From Anarhynchus alexandrinus (Eukaryota; Chordata; Aves; Charadriiformes; Charadriidae): a stretch of 64,000 nt of DNA. The notes under the pieces are model-generated. The model saw only the letters and a program-made list of their open reading frames with translations, was not told where the DNA came from and did not search any database. The DNA lies in contig VUYV01000158.1 of NCBI GenBank assembly GCA_008711295.1, forward strand, positions 335,181 to 399,180, read 5' to 3'. The translations under genes and the position numbers were made by a program. Positions 1 to 9,840 of the stretch are shown piece by piece; position 1 is the stretch's first letter, and each line of letters opens with the position of its first letter.

Positions 1-1752
1 AGGGGTCTTGGGTTGATTGGTTTCCTTGGTAACAGCTCTTTGCTCTGATTGCATAAGCACACTGGAGTGGTGCAGAACAGATTACTACAGAAACACACTG
101 GAATTAGTCTGATATAAGGGGATGTTGTTTGAGCTGTTACCGAGTTCTTAATTCCATTATCCTTTATGTTATTCCCATTAATACTGCACTGTAGTGAAAT
201 AACAAGTAGCTTACTTAAGACTAGTCAAATTTCCTTTAACGAGTTAGCTGTTGGCTTCTGAAAGAAAATCTTTACATGAAGGAAAGTAACCAAACAAAAC
301 TCTGAATAAAATGTACTGCCATGATTGGTGCAGAAGAACACTTAATTCTTGGCGAGTTAGCTTGTAGGATAAAAATATTTATACAGCCTAAATTTATGTT
401 GATGGATTGTCTCAGTCATCCTTTCTTCTTAGTCCATGGAAGAGTTCCCTTGGGTATTTTTACCAAATTCTCTATGTCAGTCTGGTAATCTTCAGAATAC
501 GTGTATTTTAATGGGAATTACATTATTTTGGAGATTATGATTAAATCTAAAATAGCAGAGAGTTATTTCAGTCAAATGAGATATAAACAGAGCAGTGGAA
601 TTTTTGAAATGAGTAGATCTGAAACTAAAGGACACGAGTTGCAAAAATGAGAAGAAATTGCATGCATGTGTTGCCAACTGCCCCATGCCCGGTTGCTGCC
701 CCGTCCCACTGGAGGCTTTTTAAGTTTTCTGGAGTCTTGGGAAACTCCTCAGGCACAGGCCCCAGCACCACCCCTGAGCTGAAACCAGAGCATCTGTGAT
801 CAGTCCTGGGATCTCTGGCCGTGGAAATCTGTAAGGCTGTGCCTGCGTTCGCTAGCACGGCAGCCCAAGAGGAGCCAGACTGTGGAGTGAAACGTTTGCC
901 GAAGTCCTCATGTCCACGCTGCCAGCATTTCCCTTGTTTCTTTTTGGACTATCTCACTAACAATTCAAGTGGATTCGGCACACTCTGTGGCACCGTTTTG
1001 GGGTTTTTTACATACAAAAGAAATCTGTTTGCATGCCCTGAGACGTCTTTATGATCAACAGATAAATGTGCCTCCTTAAAGTAAACGGGAACAGCTGAGA
1101 GGTTCACTTTAGAAACACGCTCCTGGTCAAAGCCAAAACCCCTAAGGAAGGACACCCAAAACGTCTCCCAGAGCCCCAGCGATGTGGTCATTTTTGTGTT
1201 CACAGATCAACTGGTCAAAAGACATCTGAAAGCTGAAATGACCAGAAAGAAAACCTTTGGATGGGGAGAAGGGGAATCCTCTCTAACTGATAAAAGGAGT
1301 GTATACATTTGAACAAAGCAGCAGATCCTTACGTGTTTGTCTTAACTTATTTTCTTCACCTCTTTTGGTCTGTGATTAGTATTAGTGAGAGTCATGCCTG
1401 GGACCCGTGACTGGTCCCCTTTGAGTTACAGGACTGGTCTGTTGGGACCAGGGTCCCTTTCTCTTATTCCTCTGTGTAGCCAATTTACTTCATCTGTGGT
1501 CTGATAATTACAGTAGACGCTTGTGTAGAGGCAGCAGCACTGTCTTCTTTTCTTTTTCTTGTGACATTGAAAATCTGAGTTCCTTTCAAGTCGTTTGTGC
1601 TTTGAGGCCTCTGAAACCCAGCAATATGCCTGGTCTTTGTTTTGCTTTTGAGGAAATTCCACTCCTCCTAGCCTGTTTCCTTCAGAGACTCTCCCCAAGG
1701 GGGATTTTCTGAGGTATCTCATTATTATGAGGTATTTCCACTTAAATAGGTC

Positions 1753-1790
1753 TTCCTAGCCAGGGACTTTCCCTTATTCTTGGCTAGGGA
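1753..1790. repeat. Nested inverted repeat (possible hairpin)
   Basis: The left arm at 1753-1762 and the right arm at 1781-1790 are inverted copies matching at 9 of 10 positions (core CCTAGCCA / TGGCTAGG). Between them a second small dyad, AGGG then CCCT, could stack inside the first. It is too short for a microRNA precursor and I see no mobile-element ends. Confidence 0.45.
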
Positions 1791-2376
1791 GAGACATGAG
1801 ATGACCTTGGTCAGTTCTAGCTACCCAGAAGTGTTCAGTGAAACAGCAATTTCATTAACACAGACAGGATCTGTAAGCAATACGCAGGCAGCCATACCAC
1901 ACCTGTCACCTACGTGATCCTGAAAATTACTAAAGTTAAATACTGGAGATGTTACTTGGAGTCAACTTCAGAGATTCAGACAGAATATTATCGATGTATA
2001 GGATAATGGCAGCATTTGTAATAGCACATGCTAGAAGCTCTCTCAGCACTTGAGTTTATTCGGAAAGTTTATTTACAACTTTAAACAGTTCTCCTGAACC
2101 ACGTCCTTGTTGCAGGTGTTGGAACAAGGTTGGTTTTACTCTGGCTGAGTTTTGTGACCCGGTTTATGGAATAGCCCATAAACAGCTGTACTGGCACAAC
2201 TCAGGAGATGACAAACTGTAGCATAAGGGCAAGAAATGAGCTGTGGGTAGAAAGAACGCCTTAAAATGCTTTCAGGCTGAGAAAGGAAAAGTGGAAAAGC
2301 CTATGTTGAAAAGAAATGTTGATTTCTATATAAGAACAATATGTAGAAACAAGGCAAGGGACTAAGACTCTGGCTG

Positions 2377-2397
2377 TCTCTCTCTCTCTATATATAT
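2377..2397. repeat. Compound (TC)n(TA)n microsatellite
   Basis: A run of TC dinucleotides passes directly into TA dinucleotides and then an A run. This is an ordinary compound simple repeat, probably length-polymorphic. Confidence 0.85.
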
Positions 2398-3145
2398 AAA
2401 AAAGACAATGCTCCAAAATTTTTCAAGGATTATCAATAACTGTCTTACTTTGTTAAGACTTTAAAAAACTTCTGTTGTGCAATGAAACTAAAAACCTAAG
2501 ACTTGCAGTATATTGTGACTATTTTGAAGGCATATAATACACTGTTTAAAATAAACAAAGTAGTGAACATTAAAAACTAATTAATGTTCAATTCCTTTTC
2601 CACACATTTTACGCAGTATTTTTAATGCTTTATAAGCTAATTAGAGAGTACCACAAAAGTAAACTATTAAAAATGAGTTCTTTTACTTGAAATTGACTAA
2701 AAATTACAGGGCTCCTGCTTTAACTGCTCAAAACAATTTGATTTACATGGGATTTTGTTAGGAAAGGCTAGTGCAATTACATTTTGTCATTCCAGCTCAG
2801 GCTGTGTGGTATTCAGGAGTTATTTACTTTTCCAGAGATGCTTTCTCTTTAGGAGAGTGTAGACTCCAGACTGCTAAGGCTTTACTAAAAGCTGAGTACT
2901 GGTTCTCCCCCTCTACCTCAGTGCACAGTTAGTTTTGATGGTTTAGCCTGAACTTTGTTGAGCAGAGACTCTTCCACTGTATGAATATACAGGGACCATC
3001 TCGAGAGAGCCTTGGGTTTTCGTTGGTATTTCTTGGCAATGATGTGACACACATAAATAAAATCATTGTACTGGACATGAGGAAAGGTGGGAAAAGTTGG
3101 CCTTGAAAAGTACTCATAAATGACAACCTGTATTCAGAATGTCAC

Positions 3146-3478
3146 AAATCACAGAATTTCCTAGATTGGCAAATACCTGTAAGATCATCTAGTCCAATCA
3201 TTAGCCTAACACAGACAAGCCCACCACTAAACCATGTCTCTGAGCACTATCTGCATGACCCTTAAATACCTCCAGGGATGGGGACTCCACCACTGCCCTG
3301 GGTAATGTGTTCCAATGCCTGATGACCCTTTCAGTAAAGAAATTCTTCCTAATATCCAATCTAAACTTCCCTTGGCGCAACTTGAAGCCATTTCCTCTTG
3401 TTCTATCACCTGTTACTTGACAGAACAGGTCGACTCCCACCTCTCTGCAACCTCCTTTCAGATAGTTGTAGAGAGCAA
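3146..3478 (-). mobile_element. CR1 LINE, 5'-truncated 3' end
   Basis: This is the 3' end of a chicken-repeat-1 non-LTR retrotransposon lying antisense. On the minus strand it carries the C-terminal tail of the reverse transcriptase ORF (frame 3201-3440), including [29 protein letters not shown] and LEVFK, which are typical of avian CR1 ORF2 ends. The familiar frame ends soon after LEVFK, and the expected continuation (LRDMV) sits in a neighbouring frame around 3227-3275, so the copy has at least one frameshift and is dead. The CR1 3' terminus is at about 3146, where the tail has decayed to a single ATCACAGAAT-like unit. Homology stops at about 3478, as is usual for a 5'-truncated insertion. 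It lies about 110 bp from the LTR on its right. Confidence 0.93.
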
Positions 3479-3586
3479 ATGTCCAGCTTACAAATGTTAT
3501 TGTTTATTGTTGTTAAAGGAGAAGCTGCTGCCTGAGTATTCACACATCATTCAAGCAGTCGCACACACACCACCCGAGTCTTTAAC

Positions 3587-4233
3587 TGTTGGGACCAGGG
3601 TCCCTTTGCAGTGGGCAACTCCAGTGAGCTGATGGGTGCCCCCTTCCACACCTCACACACACACACATACACATTTACTCTCAGTCACGCTCCCCCTTTC
3701 TTCAGGCTTATCCCTAGGTTTCCCGCAGCAGAGTCTCAGGTGTTGGATTTTATAAAATAGGTCATTTAATTGAAGGGTACAGCATCAGGGTCAGCCCAGG
3801 CTGGGTGCCTCCAGAGGGGGACCTCGAACGAAGAAATCCCTGGGCAGTTATACCTTTGTGGTCTATACATCCACCCTTCATGCACTCTTCATGCATCTTT
3901 TAGTCCAATGGTGATTTTTGGTCTGGGGTCTTCTAACACCTTATTGGATTCTTTTTCTGTGTTCAGGCAGACAGGTGGTTGACTGCTCTTGTTGATTTGC
4001 AGTCTCTGCTGACGGTTGTAGCCTCCTTATCTTCTGGTTTAGGCTTCTTGTGCACCTGAGCTCGCTGGCAGAACATGGGGAACTGAAAAGTCCCAGACTT
4101 AGGGAAACCACTACCAAAACATCAGTGTGTTATTAACATTTTTCTTAAACTAAAAGACTAAACTCAGCACTGCATCAGCTGCTAGGAAAATTACTGAGAA
4201 AATTAACTCTATTGCAGCCTAAAGGCTTCAGCA
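3587..4233 (-). mobile_element. Avian ERVL-like solo LTR (family A)
   Basis: On the minus strand the segment near 4097-4233 reads as the U3 start found in many bird endogenous-retrovirus LTRs: a TAGAGTTAATTTT-like block, an AGCAGCTG/GTGCTG block, then AACACACTGATGTTTT. The left edge, read on minus, ends in CCCAACA, giving TG...CA-type termini. A possible polyadenylation signal variant (ATTAAA on minus) lies at 3765-3770, about 180 bp inside the 3' edge. A short CA microsatellite lies within it (3654-3672). I found no primer-binding site, polypurine tract, or gag, pol or env reading frame beside it and no clear target-site duplication, so I call it a decayed solo LTR. Edges are good to a few bases on the left and about 10 on the right. 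Confidence 0.8.
3654..3672. repeat. (CA)n microsatellite inside the LTR
   Basis: A short CA dinucleotide run with one T interruption, embedded in the 3' part of the minus-strand LTR. Confidence 0.85.
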
Positions 4234-6010
4234 AATCCAGCTACAGCAAATCTAGCTACTTATGCTAAGTAAAGCTAAGCAAACAGCATAAATCACACCA
4301 TATTATAATCCTAAGTAATTTATTCTAATTGAAACTTACTTAAGCTAGACAGCTAATATCTCTGAACATTGTTTAAGGTGATGCAACATCTGATGAAAAA
4401 ATTAATTTCTGGGTAGGTCACAGCTCAGTCAGAAAATTTATCCTCTCAACTTTTGATGAGTATCATTTTGTTAGAAACACCAAATGACAGTTACAACATT
4501 TTACAGCCAATCCTTTCCGTGCCACCCATTCTCACGTCAGGCTGATCCTCCCACTTAGACCAATACAAATCCAAAGCAGCAACAAGTCAGTGGACTTACA
4601 TCTACTTGAAACTTGCGACTGAGAGAGAGGATTTAGCGTATCTATGCCAGCAGAGGATTGGGAGTCTTAAGCTGCCTGCAAGCCATCCATGATACAGTTG
4701 TGCTGTTGAAAAGCAGATGGCGTATACAGCGTGCCATAACTCTGCCTTTTCTTGCCCTGTCAAGTGCAGGGTAGACACAGGCACTGAAGCTGTGAAGCTG
4801 CGGCTCAGTCATTTGCTACACTGTCCAGGCAGAACAGACAGGTGAAACGTGTTCTTCTTCTGGATTTGTCCTCTTCTTTCTTGGTTATCAAATTTTACAT
4901 CTGAGTCCCCAGCATCTAGGGTAGGACTTTATCTCTTTCTATCCCTAAGGGAGTTTAAGTAGGTTGAAAGACATCGTATATAATCTTCCTGATTATTTTT
5001 CGTTTTTCTTTGTAACAATTTTGTAAAAACAAAGATTAACAATAGGGAGTGAGATCAAAGTTGACGTCATGTGGAAAGTTACAGGTACTCAGAGTTAGGA
5101 AGGGAAAGAATGGATAACCCAGAGGAGGAAGGGGGTTAGTTGCTGCAGCAGTGCCAGTTCACTCTGCCTTTCCTTCTGCATGAGTAAACTGTATTGCATA
5201 AAATACAGCCTCTTCAGAGGCAACGCCAAGGTTTCTCTGAAGGATCCTGAAGGGATTAAGTAGCCTTTTCAGACATCTTGATGTTAGAAAAAATATAAAG
5301 GCATAAAGAATATAAAAGTAAATTGCACGTTTTAGCTGTTAGACATACTTACAGATGGGAAAAAGTTATGTCTGTAGCCGTGAAAGGGACCTGAGGAATT
5401 ATTTGTCAAGTCCCTTCTAAAACTAGCAAGGTCAGCTGTAAGGACTGCATTATTTGTCACAAACTGCTGAAAAAATTCTGTTATTTATGGATCTGAAATC
5501 TGACTTTGTACAATGCTCCTAAATGAAAAATGTCATCAATAGTATCACATTAGTTAATGCAGCATGTGAATAGGAAAAAAGGTATTTGGCTGAATACCAT
5601 TGTAGCTTGATAAAAAAATGTAATACCATCTTTAGTTCATAAACACCATATGCTTCCATTGACAATTCAACAGGAATAGGTTTTAACTGTTCAGAATAAT
5701 ACCTTTGGCCTTAAAATGTCTATTGATACTAAAAGCTGACTGTTGAAATTAAATAGAACCCCATTATAGCTGCTGTCACTCAGTGACTTCTGAATCAACT
5801 TTGGTCATTTTATAATGAAAAGTTTAACCACGTTGAATGAAATTTCTCGTTGTAGGACTCTTTAAAATAAAGATTCTTCAGCAAACCTTTGCCATTCTTT
5901 TTTTTTTAATCTATACTGGCATAGACAAGCTCTGATGATAAAGCAGGGAAAGTTTCATAATTCTGTTAATGTATACATTATGCATTATCAATATTTATGT
6001 GTTATCATGG
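4234..6010. other. Inter-LTR spacer, no gene recognised
   Basis: This lies between two same-strand LTRs of different subfamilies. If it were the inside of one provirus it should carry a primer-binding site just left of 6011 and a polypurine tract near 4234. Instead 5940-6010 is plain AT-rich sequence and no retroviral reading frame is visible. Two near copies of a 15-bp segment (GCAAATCCAGCTA type) lie side by side at about 4231-4259. The part from 4430 to 4980 is less AT-rich and could hold old repeat sequence that I cannot name. Confidence 0.5.
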
Positions 6011-6164
6011 TGGGTTGATGTTGGCTGACGGCCATGTGTCCACCAAGCTGCTCTTTCACTCCCCCTCCTCAGCGGGACAGGGGGAGAAAATAAGATGAAA
6101 AACTCGTGGGTTGAGATAAAGGCAATGGCTATGCATGGAAGCAAAGCAAAGCAAAGCAGAAAGA

Positions 6165-6170
6165 TTTATT
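6165..6170 (-). promoter_or_regulatory. Polyadenylation signal (AATAAA) in the LTR
   Basis: AATAAA reads on the minus strand at a position that fits the R region of the LTR. Whether it is used is unknown. Confidence 0.55.
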
Positions 6171-6260
6171 CTCAACTTCCCACCAGCAGGTACTTCCTGG
6201 GAAGTAGGTTCTCAGTACGTGTAGCGGTTGCTTCGGAAGACAAACACCTTAATAACAAGT

Positions 6261-6276
6261 TCCTCCTCCTCCTCCT
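6261..6276. repeat. (TCC)n microsatellite inside the LTR
   Basis: Five tandem TCC units within the second LTR. Confidence 0.85.
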
Positions 6277-6566
6277 TTCTCTTAGCTCTTATTGCTGAGC
6301 AAAGCGTCATGTGGTACGGACCCCTTGGTCAGTTGGGGTCAGCTGTCCTGGCTATGTCCTGCTCTCAAACTCCTGCCCACCCCCAGCCTACTAGTGTTTT
6401 AGTGGGGGGGTGGTTGGAGATACAGCCTTGATGCTGTGCGAGCACTGCTCAGTGGCATCCAAAATACCGGTGTGTTACCAACACCTTTCTAGCTTCAACT
6501 ACAAAGCACAGCACTGTGAGGGCTGCTGTGGGGAAGGTTAACTCCATCCCAGCCAGACCCAGTACA

Positions 6567-8471
6567 GTTACAGTAAGCTGGGCTCCAGTTTGCCTGCTGT
6601 AGCCAGGCTGGCTCTGCAATGTAAAGAACTGATTTTGTGGTTAAAGAACTGAGTGGTATAAAAAAAATACAGTTTGGGATAAAATCCCATATCCACTCCT
6701 ATAAAACCTCCAGACATCCTCTCTGCTCTTATTACTAAAGCAGGGGCAACATCCCTTTTCCTGTACTTCAGTTACCAGATTAGACGATAAACTGAGAGCT
6801 GACTTTTGTTATGTCTGTACACACGGTGAGGCACTATAGGGTGCTGCCTCTCATTTAGGGCACCTCTGTAGTGACATGAGTCTTCATTCATGCAACTACT
6901 TATATTAAAATCATAATTTACAATTCTGAACAAAGTGGTTGAATAAAAGACTGATTAAGAATATGGTATTTTTACAGGTTTAATCTACATATTGACTTTT
7001 TCTTGCCCCCGTGCCTCATCCCACACTCTGTCCCTCAGCTTCCTCACCTGAACCATATTGGTTTCTGGAGATTTAATTTAATAAATACAGTCCACTGGCA
7101 AATACAGCTTCGCAGCTACAAGAAATTTTAAGCTATTTTTTGGGGGTAATTTTTACATTCAGACTTGCATGCAGTATCAAGCCAACTCTTGTAACTACAA
7201 AAGGGTAGAATGTGGTTTCTAGAAAGTAGCATATATGTTGTTATTCAAAGTCTGCTACATTTGTTGGTCTTTACAACTGTTTTTTAAATCTTTTTTTTAA
7301 TCTTTTATATCAAAGGCCTAGATACCTCGAAGTTAAGGCACAATAAACTTTGTTATACCTGCCTAGTGTCAGTAGGGATTTTTAAAGACTTTCATCCATT
7401 AAAAGGAAAGCAACAGCGCTTTTCTTATTAAATAAGGAATAAAACTGATAATCGGTCTCAGGTTAATTTCATGATTTTGTGGGGCATTCAGCCTAAGAAA
7501 ATAAGGGGATTCTAAAATATAAGGAGGAGAATAAAAACTCTTCTACATTATTTTTTCCCTTCCCTTTAAAGATATCTCTAATGTTTTTAAGGCAGATGAT
7601 TTGAAGGGAGTAGGAGGAATTAAAAAAAAATATCCAGATTTCAAAGCTAGTGTAGTTATAGAACCACATGAGACATTTCAGTGTTGACAGTAATCAGAAA
7701 GAATCGTCTTTAATGCTGTTTTCAAAGATATCAGAAAAAATGCTTTTCTGTGAGGGAAGAATGTAATTTGATAAAACATGTTGGTAATATGAATTCTTTC
7801 CATTAATATTGTTACAAGCAGATTACAATATGCAACTGAAAATTAGCATCTGTCTTCTCTCTGAATTGGCAGAGAGGGGCAAGGACAGCTGAGGCTGCTA
7901 ACCAAACAGGAGCGCAATCGTGGCTCCCAAACTTTTGCAACTTTGAGTAGGGTACATCAGAGAAGTGGTCCTCCCCAAAGAGGCATTTGTCCCTCATTAG
8001 ACCAATAATGCAGATGTATTTCCATAAAGAGAAAATGTCTTTTTTAGACTTATGAGGTTTGGTTTGTTTTTTTTTTTTAATAAAAACCATGTATACCTTA
8101 TGGATTGTCCACAGAGTGAACTCATATCACTTGTCTCTCGTATTCATGACCGTGGGGTCAAAACAATAACTTTGGGTTGGGCAGGAGATACTGGAAAGAA
8201 CACCTGGGCCCTGTATTCAGATTGCTTTATTACTTCTTGCGGTACCTTTTCTCCTTTCTTCATTCATCACACACATGACCCTTCTCTTCAGGAAGTCTGC
8301 AGAGGACGCAAGGGACCTATCTGGCATGTAACAAAAATTTAAAAATTAACAAAAATTCTGACAAGATATGGTGACTATAGGATGTCTCAGGCTCTCCTGT
8401 CAGGTGCAGAAGAAATTAAATTTTATTGTTTAGAAAAACAAAGATCTTTCCTGTATAATTATTGCACATCC
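6567..8471. other. Unique AT-rich non-coding stretch
   Basis: No gene or repeat family recognised. Frames on the two strands at 7812-8090 and 8052-8342 nearly abut, run through low-complexity lysine or phenylalanine tracts (poly-A/T in the DNA) and look like chance. Confidence 0.55.
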
Positions 8472-8575
8472 CCAACACCTGGTCTAGTGGGAGGTGTCCC
8501 TGCCTATGGTGGGGGATTGGAACTCGATGATCTTCAGTGTCCCTTCCAACCGAAACCATTCTATGATTCTATGAT
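8472..8575 (+). mobile_element. CR1 LINE, extreme 3' end
   Basis: About 100 bp match the CR1 3' UTR: CTAGTGGGAGGTGTCCCTGCC, GGGGGATTGGAACTCGATGAT and CCCTTCCAACC, followed by the tail CATTCTATGATTCTATGAT. The tail on the right fixes the plus orientation. The copy is severely 5'-truncated. The open frame across it (8382-8609) is a by-product. Confidence 0.93.
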
Positions 8576-9231
8576 CTCTCAAACCTTTCTTGAGGTTACA
8601 ATTCTTTGAGATTCAGCACTGATGGCACTTACTAGAAGTACTGTGATTAGTTTAAATCCTAAAGCTTATTATAACTTTTAAATACCCCTCTGCAGTGCAT
8701 TTTGATTGATGTGATTGACAACACCTCTTGCATTTTAACAGGTTTAGGGATTTTCTGCTGAAATAGTAGTAACTTTGGAATCTTAAGTGGATTTTAAAGA
8801 ATTAACTGATCAGTTTAAGTAATTTTTTTGGTATTGACCTTAATAAAGAAGCTGCCAAGGAAGTAAGTAGGGCTGTTGATTCTGTGCCATTACATGAACT
8901 TTTTATGGACTGATTAAAAGTTATAAGGATAATTTTATCACTACTATAGTAGGTGCAACTCCACAGTCTACAGTGTAACCATTTAAACTGTGGAAAAGTA
9001 TTGTTTCTAGTTCCTTCTCTGAGGTGTATTGTATTTTTTTCTTTTCTTTTTTCTGATAATATGATCGGTGCATAAAGGATAAAAGACTTTTCTGATAAAA
9101 TCTATTATTTTTTAAAGCAAAGGGGACTTTGGAAAAATATCAACAGATGCTGTTCGGAAATGTTATGCTGAACTTGCAGTTTATTCTTAGATATGAAATG
9201 TCTTTAATAATTTTTGTGGGAAATCAAATTA

Positions 9232-9246
9232 TTTTTTTTTTTTTTT
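9232..9246. repeat. Poly-T tract
   Basis: Fifteen consecutive T bases, with no element body recognised on either side. Confidence 0.85.
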
Positions 9247-9818
9247 ACTTCAGGACCTCCAGGTCCAGGATTTTGGTAGGGAATGGATTTCAGGAAGAAA
9301 GGTGTAGAGAGAGTATGAGTATGAATAAATAGGAAGCATTTCTGTACTCTCTGCAGCTCCATTTCTTTACTCTATATGTTGTTTCCAGGATCTTTGTCCA
9401 GTTAAACTTGATTTTATTCTTAAATAGCTGTTGACCATCCCTTAAATGAAGTGGACATGAAAATTTTGCCCATTAGGTCTAGCACCATTTCTTCTTAAAT
9501 TTGCATGCTAAATAATGCCACAGAAAACATGTCAACATTTCTTAGTTAGCAGCAAAGGATGATCAATGGTTCTATGATAATTAGTATAGCTGACAGTCAA
9601 TCAAAGTGATGAAAATAAAAAGCTCTGATCAAAAGACCTTTTCTTCTGTGCATTGAAAATTAGCATAAACATTGCCATCCCTTCATAATGGCAGTAAACC
9701 AGCAAATATTGCCTTGGCATAAAAAGAATTCTTATATCATTAAAGGGCAATGGAATTTAATCCACTGCAATATTAATCTTTTTTTTTCTGATTCCTTACA
9801 TTTAGATAAAATAATTTA

Positions 9819-9840
9819 AAAACAACAACAACAGCAACAG
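9819..9840. repeat. (AAC)n microsatellite
   Basis: AAC trinucleotide units with one CAG interruption. Confidence 0.8.

Larger units (their letters stand above)
1..3145. other. Unique AT-rich non-coding stretch
   Basis: I see no gene here. Open frames are short (98 codons at most), lack family signatures and overlap one another on both strands. It holds a small dyad near 1753-1790, a 22-bp segment at 1439-1460 shared with an LTR end further along, and a TC/TA microsatellite at 2377-2397. From about 2400 to 2800 it is very AT-rich. It could be intergenic or intronic; nothing in the sequence decides. Confidence 0.6.
6011..6566 (-). mobile_element. Avian ERVL-like solo LTR (family B)
   Basis: On the minus strand it starts TGTACTGGGTCTGGCTGGG and continues with the GGAGTTAA block, GTGCTGTGCTTTG and GGTGTTGGTAACACACCGG, a U3 layout shared by a common avian LTR family. 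It ends CATCAACCCA. Inside are an AAGC-rich simple repeat (about 6140-6158), a TCC run (6261-6276) and, on minus, an AATAAA polyadenylation signal at 6165-6170, roughly 155 bp before the 3' end, the right place for an R/U5 boundary. It is better preserved than the LTR at 3587-4233, with which it shares the U3 start. There is no internal proviral sequence on either side, so it looks like a solo LTR left by recombination. No convincing target-site duplication was found. Confidence 0.88.

Noticed and set aside
4234..6010. Inside of a single provirus between the two LTRs
   Set aside because: The LTRs belong to different subfamilies, and the spacer lacks a primer-binding site, polypurine tract and viral frames.
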